Source: Streptomyces coryli (GTDB taxonomy: Bacteria; Actinomycetota; Actinomycetes; Streptomycetales; Streptomycetaceae). Taken from it: a DNA stretch of 32,567 nt. The number at the start of each line of letters is the position of its first letter. The stretch's first letter is position 1. The DNA lies in the NCBI RefSeq assembly GCF_011044975.1, contig NZ_JAAKZV010000074.1, positions 1 through 32,567 on the forward strand. The letters are read 5' to 3'. The notes beneath the pieces are model-generated. The model worked only from the letters and a program-made list of their open reading frames with translations, was not told where the DNA came from and searched no databases. Position numbers and translations under genes: made by a program. This document shows, in pieces, positions 25,601 to 32,567 of this stretch.

Positions 25601-25849
25601 ATCGGCATCGACAGCCGCTACCGCCTGGTCGACGGGACCCTTGTCACCCAGCCCAAGTACGCCTTCTGGCTGGAGGGTCCTGGCTGGGGCGTGGAGAACT
25701 ACGGCGTCGACCCGGACGTCGAGGTCGTGCACGCGCCGCAGGACTCGGTCGCGGGCCGCGACCCGCAGCTGGACGAGGCGATCCGGATCGCGCTGGCGGC
25801 GCTGGCGGAGAACCCGGCCAAGACGCCGCCGGAACGGCCGGAGTTGTAA
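22631..25849 (+). CDS. tri1: Tricorn protease homologue (S41 peptidase)
   Basis: 1072 residues from a GTG (a second GTG follows at once at 22634, so the exact start is uncertain). Two beta-propeller regions (about 10-320 and 330-560, with repeats of the SPDG(A/S) type) are followed by a mixed domain, a PDZ domain (~765-860) and the S41 core. The catalytic residues of Thermoplasma tricorn (Ser745, His746, Ser965, Asp966, Glu1023) are matched by GTSHAY (Ser742, His743), EFSGSDGD (Ser964, Asp965) and VENYGVDPD (Glu1022). It should degrade oligopeptides released by the proteasome or other proteases, in the cytoplasm. It starts 30 bases after the fusion gene and converges on the RpiR gene, with 25 bases between stops. 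Confidence 0.93.
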   Translation: MVTHPAYLRYPHLHDDLVTFTAEDDVWAAPLTGGGRAWRVSADNVPVTHPRLSPDGAHLAWTSTRDGAPEVLVAPVDGGPATRLTHWGSNKTSVRGWTPDGRVLAISTYGQASLRRSWAWAVPVDGSPAEWLPYGPVGDVASGPEGRVLLLSATMGREAAYWKRYRGGTAGKLWLALPDGDGEFARIHAELNGNIECPLWVGDRLAFLSDHEGTGALYSSLPDGSDLRRHTPLDGFYARHAATDGTRVVYASAGELHVLDSLDEGAEPRPLPVHLGGQRTDQRPRPVDPAGWLGAARPDHTARGSAVLVRGSLHWITHREGPARALAAEPGVRARLPRVFRVAAEEHIVWVTDAEGEDALETAPATGLAPGATPRRLARGELGRVVDLAVSPDGSRFAVATHDGRVLLVDRTSGESREVDRSAYDRASGLVFSPDGAWLAWSHPGPADLRQLKLAATADLAVAEATPLRFDDFSPAFTADGKHLAFLSERAFDPVYDRHSFDLSFPNACRPHLITLAADTPSPFGPQRHGRPSEKPKDDEDSDAVPATRVDLEGLADRIVPFPVEASRYSTLRAAENGVLWLKHPLTGVLGTALANPDDDGPSTALERYDLAQQRLEELADDADSYAVSGDGKRVLLRTNGKLKVVPADRKTTRHDEDDDGNGSRITVDVSRIRHLVDPAAEWRQMYAEAGRLMRDNFWRADLSGVDWDGVLDRYRPVLDRVATHDDLVDLLWEVQGELGTSHAYVTPHGGYDPAVRQGLLGADISRDAEGLWRVDRVLPSESSDPRARSPLAAPGAAVRRGDAIVAVDGRPVDTETGPGPLLTGAAGKPVELAISPAGGGEVRHAVVVPIADEEPLRYHAWVADRRAYVHERSGGRLGYLHVPDMQAPGWAQIHRDLGVEVAREGLVVDVRENRGGHTSQLVVEKLARRIVGWDLPRDGQPQSYPADAPRGPVVAVANEFSGSDGDIVNAAIKALGIGPVVGVRTWGGVIGIDSRYRLVDGTLVTQPKYAFWLEGPGWGVENYGVDPDVEVVHAPQDSVAGRDPQLDEAIRIALAALAENPAKTPPERPEL

Positions 25850-25874
25850 GCGGCGGCGGGGGTCTCGCGGGCGC

Positions 25875-26768
25875 TTACGCCTTGCGCGACCCCCGCTCCC
25901 GCTGGCCCAGGATCCGCTCGCGCAGCGCCGTCAGCTGATGCGAGGTCTCGACCGCGCGCGGCTCGTCCAGCGCGGCGAGCGCGAGCAGCAGCGCGTCGGC
26001 CACCAGCAGGCCGCCCAGCGACTCGGTGGTGATGCCGGTCGGCGAAGGCGAGGTGGTGAGCGCCGCCTCGACGCGGTCGGCATACGTATCGGCGAGCGTG
26101 TCGGTGACCAGCAGCACCTTCGCGCCGACGGTACGGGCGCGGTCCACCAGCAGCTCTATCTCGGCGAGTTCGCGGCCGGGCTGGAAGAGGACGACCACGT
26201 CGCCGCGGTCCAGGGACAGCAGCGGGTCCGCGAGGGCGAAGCCGGTGGCGCCGACGAAGCGGGCCCGGCGGCCGATCCGGCCCAGCGCGAGCGCGAGATG
26301 GCGGGCGGCGAGCTCGGATGCGGCCACGCCGTAACAGAACACCTCGCGGGCCTCGGCCAGGGCGGCCACCGCGCGCTTGAGGGTGTCGGAGCCGGTGAGC
26401 CGGCGGCCGTGCTCGATGCGCTCCTGTGCCTCGTCGAAGACGTCGTTCCAGACCCCGTCGAGGTCCCGGCCGACGTGGTGGATGCGCTGCTGCAGCCGCA
26501 CCTCCGGGGAGACGGCGGTGGTGAAGTCGGCCGCCAGCTCGCGCTTGAGGGCGGGCAGGCCGCCGTAGCCGAGGCGCTTGAGGGCGCGCACGGCGGTGGC
26601 ATTGCTGGTGCCGCTCGCGGCGCCCAACTCCTGGGCGCTGGCGAAGAGAAGCTGCTCCACCGGCGCACTCACCAGGTAATGCGCCACGGCGCGCTCCGAT
26701 GCCGACAACTCCTCCCAGCTGTCCCGCACGGCGGTGCGGAGCCGGGTCAACCCGTCTGAAACTTCCAT
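25875..26768 (-). CDS. RpiR/MurR-family regulator (HTH + SIS)
   Basis: 297 residues. The N-terminal HTH_6 domain (~1-80) has LSASERAVAHYLV and the recognition part ASGTSNATAVRALKRLGYGG. The SIS sugar-phosphate domain (~120-255) includes REVFCYGVAASELAARHLALAL and GDVVVLFQPGRELAEI. Family members respond to phosphosugars or N-acetylmuramic acid 6-phosphate. The ATG at 26768 has AGAGGAG 12 bases upstream on the minus strand. It is divergent from the C45/peptide-transport operon, which it probably regulates. It is not co-oriented with the tricorn gene. Confidence 0.88.
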   Translation of the reverse strand: MEVSDGLTRLRTAVRDSWEELSASERAVAHYLVSAPVEQLLFASAQELGAASGTSNATAVRALKRLGYGGLPALKRELAADFTTAVSPEVRLQQRIHHVGRDLDGVWNDVFDEAQERIEHGRRLTGSDTLKRAVAALAEAREVFCYGVAASELAARHLALALGRIGRRARFVGATGFALADPLLSLDRGDVVVLFQPGRELAEIELLVDRARTVGAKVLLVTDTLADTYADRVEAALTTSPSPTGITTESLGGLLVADALLLALAALDEPRAVETSHQLTALRERILGQRERGSRKA

Positions 26769-26776
26769 TACAACTA

Positions 26777-26804
26777 TTGACTCCTCTGTGATGCCCGTTA
26801 CTCT
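26777..26804 (+). promoter_or_regulatory. Promoter of the C45/peptide-transport operon
   Basis: TTGACT (26777-26782) and TACTCT (26799-26804) with a 16-base spacer; the -35 matches 5 of 6 positions and the -10 has the TANNNT form. Transcription would start near 26811, leaving a leader of about 70 bases before the ATG at 26882. Confidence 0.6.
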
Positions 26805-26826
26805 ACTGCCGAGCGGACCATTTCAA
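26800..26826 (-). promoter_or_regulatory. Promoter of the rpiR gene, overlapping the C45 promoter
   Basis: On the minus strand TTGAAA (26826-26821) and TAGAGT (26805-26800) are separated by 15 bases. The -10 is the reverse complement of the neighbouring promoter's -10, offset by one base (TACTCTA, 26799-26805), so only one polymerase can occupy the site at a time. Confidence 0.45.
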
Positions 26827-26881
26827 GAACCCCGTGTTCCGTAACCGACATTACAGCAGCGCGGGGACGGCAAGGAGAAGT

Positions 26882-28039
26882 ATGGCGACGCGCACCCTCC
26901 CGGTCATCGAGATCTCCGGCAGCCCGGCCGAGCGCGGGCGGCAGTACGGAGAGGCCGTCCGGCCGCTGCTGCACGCCTCCCTGGCCTATTACGAGGCGGC
27001 CTTCGCCGCGTCCTCCGGGCTGACCTGGGAGGAGGTGACCCGGCGCGCGGCCCGCTGGCTGGATCCGGTGCGGTCGTACGCGCCGCATCTCGTCGAGGAG
27101 ATGGCGGGCATCGCGGAGGGCGCCGGGGTGGAGCTGCTCGACGTGCTCGCGCTCAATGCCCGCGGCGAGGTGCTCTACGACAGCTCCTTCGCCGCTATGG
27201 CGGAGGCGCGCGAGCCGGAGCGCAGCCCGGAGCCCGCTGAGGGCTGCACCTCCTTCGCCCTGTACGGCGAGGCCAGCGGCGACGGGCATGTGTACGCCGG
27301 GCAGAACTGGGACTGGCGCGCCGGCGTAGGCGACACCGTCGTCATGCTGCGCGTCGTCCAGCCGCCGAAGCCCACGCTGATCATGCAGGTCGAGGCCGGC
27401 CAGATCGGCCGCCAGGGCGCCAACTCCGCGGGCCTCGCGCTGAACGCCAATGGTCTCGGCGGCCGCTTCGACGACGCCGTCGGGCTGCCGCAGACCGTGA
27501 TCCGGCGCAGCGTGCTCGACCAGCCGTCGATCACCGACGCGCTCGACGTGCTGTGCTCCACCCGCGCCCACATCGCCAGCAACGCGCTGCTGACCTGCCG
27601 CGAGGGCTACGCCGTGGACCTGGAGACGACCCCCGCGGGCGTCGGCTGGCTGCACCCGAGCGACGGGCTGCTGGTGCACGGCAACCACTACCAGGCGCAC
27701 ATCCCCGCCGAACTCGCCGCCGGCTACCGCCCGATGTCCTCCGACTCGCTGGTGCGCGTCCCGCGCGCCGAGGACGGCCTGAAGGCGCTGCGCGGCGCCA
27801 CCACGCAGACGGAGTCGCTGAAGCTGATCCGCCGCGCGATGTCCGACCACCTCGGCTATCCCGAGTCGCTGTGCACCCACCCCGACACCCGCAGGCCCGA
27901 GCTCGGCCGCTGGGCCACGCTCGTCTCCTCCTGCGCCGACCTCACCACCGGCGACTACTGGATAACTCCCGGCACCCCCTGCGACCGCGAGTACCAGCAC
28001 CTGCCGTGGAACCTCTACGACGGCCCGCACGCCGGCTGA
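26882..28039 (+). CDS. C45-family autoproteolytic acyltransferase/hydrolase
   Basis: 385 residues from the ATG at 26882, which has AAGGAGAAG just upstream; a GTG at 26834 is in frame but lacks this. The family is related to acyl-CoA:6-aminopenicillanate acyltransferase (penicillin biosynthesis) and is an Ntn-hydrolase: autocleavage exposes the Cys in EGCTSF (Cys122) as the N-terminal nucleophile. VYAGQNWDW and HGNHYQ match the family's substrate-pocket blocks. No signal peptide, so cytoplasmic. It is the first gene of a peptide-uptake operon, which suggests hydrolysis or acyl transfer on an imported N-acyl amino acid or peptide. Bacterial members are seldom characterised. Confidence 0.88.
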   Translation: MATRTLPVIEISGSPAERGRQYGEAVRPLLHASLAYYEAAFAASSGLTWEEVTRRAARWLDPVRSYAPHLVEEMAGIAEGAGVELLDVLALNARGEVLYDSSFAAMAEAREPERSPEPAEGCTSFALYGEASGDGHVYAGQNWDWRAGVGDTVVMLRVVQPPKPTLIMQVEAGQIGRQGANSAGLALNANGLGGRFDDAVGLPQTVIRRSVLDQPSITDALDVLCSTRAHIASNALLTCREGYAVDLETTPAGVGWLHPSDGLLVHGNHYQAHIPAELAAGYRPMSSDSLVRVPRAEDGLKALRGATTQTESLKLIRRAMSDHLGYPESLCTHPDTRRPELGRWATLVSSCADLTTGDYWITPGTPCDREYQHLPWNLYDGPHAG

Positions 28040-28068
28040 CCCGCCCGAAGCCCTCAGGGAGCCCCGCC

Positions 28069-29706
28069 ATGAAGCTCACCCATACGCTCACCACGGCCGC
28101 CGCCTGTATGGCCGGTGCGCTCGCCCTCGCCGGCTGCGGCGGCGCACCGGACAACTCCGGCGGCTCCGGCAAGAAGGCCGCCAACCTGAAGCTCACCGCC
28201 ACCACCCCGGCCGCGAACGGCCCGGCCGGCACGGTCAAGTGGCTGCTCGAGGACGAGCCCGACTCCCTCGACCTGGACACCCAGGGCACCAGCGCGGGCC
28301 GCGTCATCCTCAGCAACGTCTGCGAGCGGCTCTACCAGCTGCGGCCCGACATGTCCGTACGGCCGCATCTGGCGGCCAAGGAGAGCCGCCCCGACGACCG
28401 CACCCTCGTCCTCACCCTCCGCGACGACGTCACCTTCCACGACGGCGCGAAGATGACCGCGGACGACGTGCTGTTCAGCCTGAAGCGGCATGCCGCCGAC
28501 GGCATGGAGCAGAGCGACGAGTTCGAGCATGTGAAGTCGATGAAGGCCACCGGCGAGCACGAGATCACGGTCCGCTTCAGCCGCCCCGACGCCATGTTCG
28601 CCAAGGCCCTCGCGGGCGACGCGGGCATCATCTACCAGCGCAAGGCCGTCGAGAAGGCGGGCAAGGAGTTCGGCACCCCCGGCCGGCCCGACGCCTGCAC
28701 CGGGCCGTATGCGCTGCAGAGCTGGAAGTCCGGCGACTCGGTCGCCATCGCGCGCTACGACGACTACTGGGGCAAGAAGCCGCTGACCGGCAAGGTGGTC
28801 TTCACCTGGGCCGCCGACAGCGCGATGGTCAACGCGCTGAAGACCGGCGCCGCCGACGGCGCGTACACCGAGGCCCCCAACACCGCCGCGGCGCTGGACT
28901 CCGCCAAGGGCGTCGACCTGCACTTCGGTCCGTCCACCGCCGTGCTGACGCTGATGCCCACCGAGCGCGGCGGTCTCGCGGACCCCAAGATCCGCCGCGC
29001 CCTGTCGCTGGCCCTCGACCGCACCGGCATCGCCAAGTCCGGCTACGGCGGGCTGGTCGAGCCGTGGAACCTGCCCGCGGGCTCCGGCGCCTGGGGCTAC
29101 GAGAAGGCGGCCTTCGCCGCCGCCCAGAAGTCGACCGGGCACGCCCCCGCCAAGCCGGGCGCGAAGGACCTGGCCCGGGCGAAGGAGCTCGTCAAGGAAG
29201 CGGGCGTACCCAAGGACCCGATCCTCATCGGCACGGACTCCACCCAGGGCCGTACGGTCATGGCCAACGCGGTGCGGGCCGCGCTGGAGCAGATAGGGCT
29301 CCGGGGCGAGATCAAGACCGTGCCGCCGTCGGAGTTTGAAACCTTCTACGGGGACAAGGCCAAGCGGGCCGAGGTCGATCTCTTCGTCGGCGACTGGTAC
29401 ATCTCCAAGAGCGACCCGGTCGGCGTGCTGGACAACGCCCTGTCCGGCAGCGAGAACAACTGGACGGGCTTCAAGGACAAGGCGTACGACGCCGCCGTCA
29501 ACAAGGCGCTGGCCACCATCGACGACGCCGAGCGGGCCCGGCTGACGGTGAAGGCGCAGCGGCTGTTCACGGACGCCAGCGTGTGGATACCGGTCGCGCA
29601 GATCCCGTCCACGCTGATCCTGAGCGGCAAGCTGACCGGTGCGCCGGCGTCCATGGCCTACCTCTACTACCCGTGGGCCGCCGACCTCGGCGCGAAGAAG
29701 GGCTGA
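28069..29706 (+). CDS. Opp/Dpp-type peptide ABC transporter substrate-binding lipoprotein
   Basis: 545 residues. The signal peptide ends with the lipobox LAGC (Cys23), followed by a Gly/Ser tether. The SBP_bac_5 fold is clear: LEDEPDSLDLDTQG, the DDVTFHDGAKMTADDVLFSLKR signature (written here in part) and late FVGDWYISKSDPVGVLDNALSG. It would bind oligopeptides or related ligands outside the membrane and deliver them to the two permeases encoded next. The ATG at 28069 has CAGGGAG upstream and lies 29 bases after the C45 stop. Confidence 0.93.
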   Translation: MKLTHTLTTAAACMAGALALAGCGGAPDNSGGSGKKAANLKLTATTPAANGPAGTVKWLLEDEPDSLDLDTQGTSAGRVILSNVCERLYQLRPDMSVRPHLAAKESRPDDRTLVLTLRDDVTFHDGAKMTADDVLFSLKRHAADGMEQSDEFEHVKSMKATGEHEITVRFSRPDAMFAKALAGDAGIIYQRKAVEKAGKEFGTPGRPDACTGPYALQSWKSGDSVAIARYDDYWGKKPLTGKVVFTWAADSAMVNALKTGAADGAYTEAPNTAAALDSAKGVDLHFGPSTAVLTLMPTERGGLADPKIRRALSLALDRTGIAKSGYGGLVEPWNLPAGSGAWGYEKAAFAAAQKSTGHAPAKPGAKDLARAKELVKEAGVPKDPILIGTDSTQGRTVMANAVRAALEQIGLRGEIKTVPPSEFETFYGDKAKRAEVDLFVGDWYISKSDPVGVLDNALSGSENNWTGFKDKAYDAAVNKALATIDDAERARLTVKAQRLFTDASVWIPVAQIPSTLILSGKLTGAPASMAYLYYPWAADLGAKKG

Positions 29707-29712
29707 TCCGCC

Positions 29713-30684
29713 GTGTCCTCACCGGTCCGCCTGTTCGCCGCCGCCGGGCGGCGCGCCGCGGGGCTGTTCGCGACGCTGCTGGCCGCCTCGTTCGTCATCT
29801 TCGCGGCCGTGTACGTCGCGCCCGGCGACCCCGCGGTGTTCCTCGCCGGCGGCCGCGACAAGCTCACCGCCGAGCGGCTCGCCGAGGTGCGGGCGCAGTA
29901 CCACCTGGACGAGCCGCTGGTCGTCCAGTACGGCCGCTGGCTGTGGGACTGCCTGCACCTCGACCTCGGCCGCTCGTTCAAGTACAACGACCAGGTCGCC
30001 GACCTGCTCACCGGCCGGCTGCCGACCACGCTCGCGCTGGTCGGGTATGCCACGGTGCTGTTCGTCGTGCTCGGCGTCGGCGCCGGGATGCTGGCGGCGA
30101 TACGGCGCGGGACCTGGGTGGACTCGACGGTCGTCGGCGGCACCACGCTCGCCGCGTCGGTGCCCAATTTCGTCGCCGCCATCGCGCTCGTGTCGCTGTT
30201 CGGCGTCCGGCTCGGCTGGTTCCCGGTCACCGGCGGCGGCTCCGGCTTTACGGGCACCCTGCACCATCTCACCCTGCCCGCCTTGTCGATGGCGCTCGGC
30301 GCCCTTGCCGTCATCAGCCGCGTCACCCGCCAGTCCATGGTGGAGGCGGGCGACGCCGACCACGTAGAGGCGGCGCGGGCCGGCGGGCTGCCGGAGCGGC
30401 AGATCGTGCTGCGGCACGTGCTGCGCAACGCCCTCGCCCCGATCGCCACGATGTGCGGCCTGATCATGGCCGGGATGCTGGCCGGGACGGTCGTCATCGA
30501 GACCGCCTTCGGCCTGAGCGGCATCGGCTCGCTGCTGGTGAACGCCATCAACACCCACGACTTCCCGGTCGCCCAGGCGGTGCTGCTGCTCATGGTCACC
30601 GGTTACGTCGTGGTGACGACCGCCGTCGATCTCGCCCATCCGCTGCTGGACCCGCGGGTGAAGGCCGGAAGGAGCGCCGTATGA
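29713..30684 (+). CDS. Peptide ABC transporter permease (DppB/OppB type)
   Basis: 323 residues from a GTG 6 bases after the binding-protein stop. Six hydrophobic segments and the cytoplasmic EAA loop (VEAARAGGLPERQIVLRHVL) that contacts the ATPase are present. The N-terminal FVAPGDPAVFLAGG type sequence (read YVAPGDPAVFLAGG here) is typical of OppB/DppB. It forms the transmembrane channel with the next gene product, whose start codon overlaps its stop by ATGA. Confidence 0.93.
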   Translation: MSSPVRLFAAAGRRAAGLFATLLAASFVIFAAVYVAPGDPAVFLAGGRDKLTAERLAEVRAQYHLDEPLVVQYGRWLWDCLHLDLGRSFKYNDQVADLLTGRLPTTLALVGYATVLFVVLGVGAGMLAAIRRGTWVDSTVVGGTTLAASVPNFVAAIALVSLFGVRLGWFPVTGGGSGFTGTLHHLTLPALSMALGALAVISRVTRQSMVEAGDADHVEAARAGGLPERQIVLRHVLRNALAPIATMCGLIMAGMLAGTVVIETAFGLSGIGSLLVNAINTHDFPVAQAVLLLMVTGYVVVTTAVDLAHPLLDPRVKAGRSAV

Positions 30685-31565
30685 CCACCGCGCCCGCACC
30701 CGCGGCAGCCAGCGCAGCCACCGCTCCCGCGGGGACGCTCTTCCCCTCCCGCCCGCGCGCCCAGCGGCCCTGGGCGGTCATCGCCGCCGGTGCCTTCCTC
30801 GGACTCGTCGTGCTGGCCGCGGTGTTCGCGCCGCTGCTGGCGCCGTACGCGCCCGACGAGGTCGACCTGTCGCAGTCGCTGGCCGGCCAGTCGGGCGCGC
30901 ATCTCCTCGGCACCGACGCCTCCGGGCAGGACCTGCTCTCGCGAGTGCTGCACGGCGCCCGCGGCAGCCTCGTCGCGCCGCTGGCGCTGCTGGCCGTGGC
31001 CGCCGTCCTCGGCGTCACGCTCGGCACGGTCGCGGCCTGGCGCGGCGGCTGGGTGGACACGCTGCTGTCCCGGACGACCGACGTCATGTACGCCTTCCCC
31101 GGGCTGCTGTTCGTGGTCCTGATCATCGCCGTGTTCGGCGCCGGGATGACCACGTCGGTGCTCGCGCTCGGCCTCGCGTACACCCCGACCGTCGCCAAAT
31201 ACACCCGCAGCATCGCGATGTCCGAGCGCGCCAAGCCGTACATCGAGGCGTACCGGGTGCAGGGCATGTCGGGCACCCGGATCTGCGTCGCGCATCTGGT
31301 GCCGAACCTCGGGCGGCTGGTGGTCGGTTATCTGGTGGTGCTCTTCGGTGAGGCGCTGATGAGCCTGGCCACGCTCAGCTATCTCGGCTTCGGCGCCCAG
31401 CCGCCCAGCTCGGACTGGGGGCTGATGGTCCAGGAAGGGCAGGCGGCCGTCGTCCAGGAGGCGCTGCTGCCGGCGCTGGTGCCGGGCGCGGCCATCGCCG
31501 CCGTGGTGGTGTCCTTCAACATCGTCGGCGTCTGGCTCGCCGACCGGCTCGGCAGCAGGAGGTAG
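30681..31565 (+). CDS. Peptide ABC transporter permease (DppC/OppC type)
   Basis: 294 residues from the ATG at 30681 (GGAAGGAG upstream, ATGA overlap with the preceding gene). The N-terminal OppC segment is followed by APYAPDEVDLSQ and HLLGTDASGQDLLSRVLHGAR, which is characteristic of OppC/DppC, then the EAA-like loop YIEAYRVQGMSGTRICVAHL. It pairs with the upstream permease. The N-terminal tail is rich in Ala and Pro. Confidence 0.93.
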   Translation: MTTAPAPAAASAATAPAGTLFPSRPRAQRPWAVIAAGAFLGLVVLAAVFAPLLAPYAPDEVDLSQSLAGQSGAHLLGTDASGQDLLSRVLHGARGSLVAPLALLAVAAVLGVTLGTVAAWRGGWVDTLLSRTTDVMYAFPGLLFVVLIIAVFGAGMTTSVLALGLAYTPTVAKYTRSIAMSERAKPYIEAYRVQGMSGTRICVAHLVPNLGRLVVGYLVVLFGEALMSLATLSYLGFGAQPPSSDWGLMVQEGQAAVVQEALLPALVPGAAIAAVVVSFNIVGVWLADRLGSRR

Positions 31566-31568
31566 CCC

Positions 31569-32567
31569 GTGTCGCTTCTTTCCCTCGAAGGCCTGACGCT
31601 CCGGCTGCCCGGCGGCGCCCGCCCGGTGCTCGCGGACGTATCGCTACGGGTCGCCGCCGGCGAAGTGGTCGGCCTGGTCGGCGAGTCGGGCTCCGGCAAG
31701 TCGACCACGGCCAAGGCGGTGCAGCGGATGCTGCCAGCGGGCGCCGAGACCTCGGGCCGGGTGCTGGTGGACGGCGCCGACGTGCTCGCCCTGTCCGCGG
31801 CGGAGCTGCGCGCGCACCGCGCCCGTACGGTCGCGATGATCCACCAGGACCCGCGCGCCGCCCTCAACCCGGTGCGCCGCATCGGCGACTTCCTCACCGA
31901 GCGGCTGGCCCTGCGCACCCCGGGCCTCGATCGCACCACCGCCCGCGACCGCGCCGTGGCCCTGCTCGAATCGGTCGGGTTGCCGGAGCCGCAGCGCCGC
32001 ATCCGGCAGCGGCCGCACGAACTCTCCGGCGGCATGCTGCAGCGCGTCGTCATCGCGGGCGCGCTGGCCGCCGAGCCGCGGCTGCTGCTCGCCGACGAGG
32101 CCACCAGCGCACTGGACGTCACCACCCAGGCGGAGATCCTCGCCCTGCTGCGCGGCGTGCGCGCGGAGCGGGAGCTCGGCATGCTGTTCATCACCCACGA
32201 CCTGCACCTGGCGGCGGCGTACTGCGACCGCGTGTACGTGATGTACGCGGGCGCGGTCGTCGAAGAGCAGCCCGCGGACGCCCTGTTCGACCGGCCCCGG
32301 CACCCGTACACGAGGGGCCTGCTCGCCTGCTCGCCGGAGCTCGGCGACGACCGGCCGATCCGCCCGATACCGGGCCGCCCGCTGTCACTGGCGGACGGCT
32401 ACACGGGCTGCCCGTTCGCCGCCCGCTGCCCCGAGGCGGAGGACGCCTGCCGGACGTGGACGCCGGAGCCGGTGCCGCTGGCGGGTGGCGGCACGGCGGC
32501 GTGCCGGCTGCTGTCCGCGCCCGCCGGCGCGGCCGCCGCCCCCACCGCCCCTGCCGCGGAAGCCGCC
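31569..32567 (+). CDS. Peptide ABC transporter ATPase (DppD/OppD type), 3' end outside the window
   Basis: At least 333 residues; no stop codon is reached. The GTG at 31569 follows AGGAGG, which overlaps the preceding stop. Walker A is GESGSGKST (38-46), signature LSGGMLQR (from Leu152), Walker B LLLADEATSALD (Asp176, Glu177) and the switch His in ITHD. The C-terminal oligo-HPY region (RPRHPYTRGLL and the cysteines in CPFAARCPEAEDAC) is typical of OppD/DppD. A second ATPase (OppF/DppF) is expected just beyond the window. Confidence 0.93.
   Translation, partial: MSLLSLEGLTLRLPGGARPVLADVSLRVAAGEVVGLVGESGSGKSTTAKAVQRMLPAGAETSGRVLVDGADVLALSAAELRAHRARTVAMIHQDPRAALNPVRRIGDFLTERLALRTPGLDRTTARDRAVALLESVGLPEPQRRIRQRPHELSGGMLQRVVIAGALAAEPRLLLADEATSALDVTTQAEILALLRGVRAERELGMLFITHDLHLAAAYCDRVYVMYAGAVVEEQPADALFDRPRHPYTRGLLACSPELGDDRPIRPIPGRPLSLADGYTGCPFAARCPEAEDACRTWTPEPVPLAGGGTAACRLLSAPAGAAAAPTAPAAEAA

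Larger units (their letters stand above)
26766..26855. promoter_or_regulatory. Direct CATTACA repeats flanking the divergent promoter pair
   Basis: CATTACA occurs at 26766-26772 (over the rpiR start codon) and 26849-26855 (in the leader of the C45 operon). Both sites flank the overlapping promoters. They are candidate half-sites for the RpiR protein; the evidence is only repetition and position. Confidence 0.3.

Overview
The window is very GC-rich, uses GTG as well as ATG starts, has tightly packed genes with ATGA/GTGA overlaps, and carries a core set (CIRCE-hrcA-dnaJ-rsmE, phoH-ybeY-CBS protein, era, hemW, a tricorn protease homologue) that points to an actinomycete, most probably Streptomyces or a close relative such as Kitasatospora. 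The only in-frame TTA codon I found in the plus-strand genes is in one odd gene (signal-peptidase-like, 12605-13255), as expected for a streptomycete in which TTA is rare. No rRNA, tRNA, CRISPR array, insertion sequence or prophage was seen. No gene-free stretch exceeds 300 bases.

Layout. 159-4161 (minus strand): a CNNM/CBS membrane protein, ybeY and phoH form a tight housekeeping unit, preceded by a PfkB-type sugar kinase. 4273-6691: a drug-efflux-type MFS transporter divergent from an MmyB-type XRE regulator, the end of which is a 21-bp tandem repeat that triplicates the stop codon. 6833-9168: a lipoprotein, a decayed fragment of a second copy of it, a degenerate cytidine-deaminase-like protein and the GTPase Era. 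9243-11273: a YCII-domain protein, then a TetR-methyltransferase-DoxX operon; three similar near-palindromes at the YCII promoter and at the tetR start suggest one small regulon. 11317-14808: hemW, a TTA-containing signal-peptidase-like protein lacking its catalytic Ser/Lys dyad, and two minus-strand genes (DUF3097 and a metallo-beta-lactamase-fold protein). 14975-19014: hrcA behind a textbook CIRCE element, dnaJ, a nitronate monooxygenase-like flavoprotein and rsmE.

19187-22600 is one continuous reading frame that joins an extracytoplasmic polysaccharide-deacetylase fold (with all three metal ligands lost), a membrane-embedded processive family-2 glycosyltransferase and a LytR-CpsA-Psr (LCP) ligase domain. 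It reads like a machine that could make a polymer and attach it to the cell wall in one polypeptide, and it is the most unusual gene here. 22631-25849 is a tricorn-type S41 protease with all catalytic residues.

25875-32567 is a peptide-uptake module: a minus-strand RpiR/SIS regulator divergent from an operon of a C45 autoproteolytic acyltransferase/hydrolase, an Opp-type binding lipoprotein, two permeases and an ATPase that runs off the window. Two face-to-face promoters overlap at a shared TACTCTA. RpiR regulators usually sense (amino)sugar phosphates, so import and hydrolysis of a cell-wall-derived or N-acylated peptide is a reasonable but unproven guess. Relative to Mycobacterium tuberculosis, where hrcA-dnaJ-rsmE-phoH-ybeY-CBS-Rv2365c-era run in one direction, the block here is broken and partly inverted.
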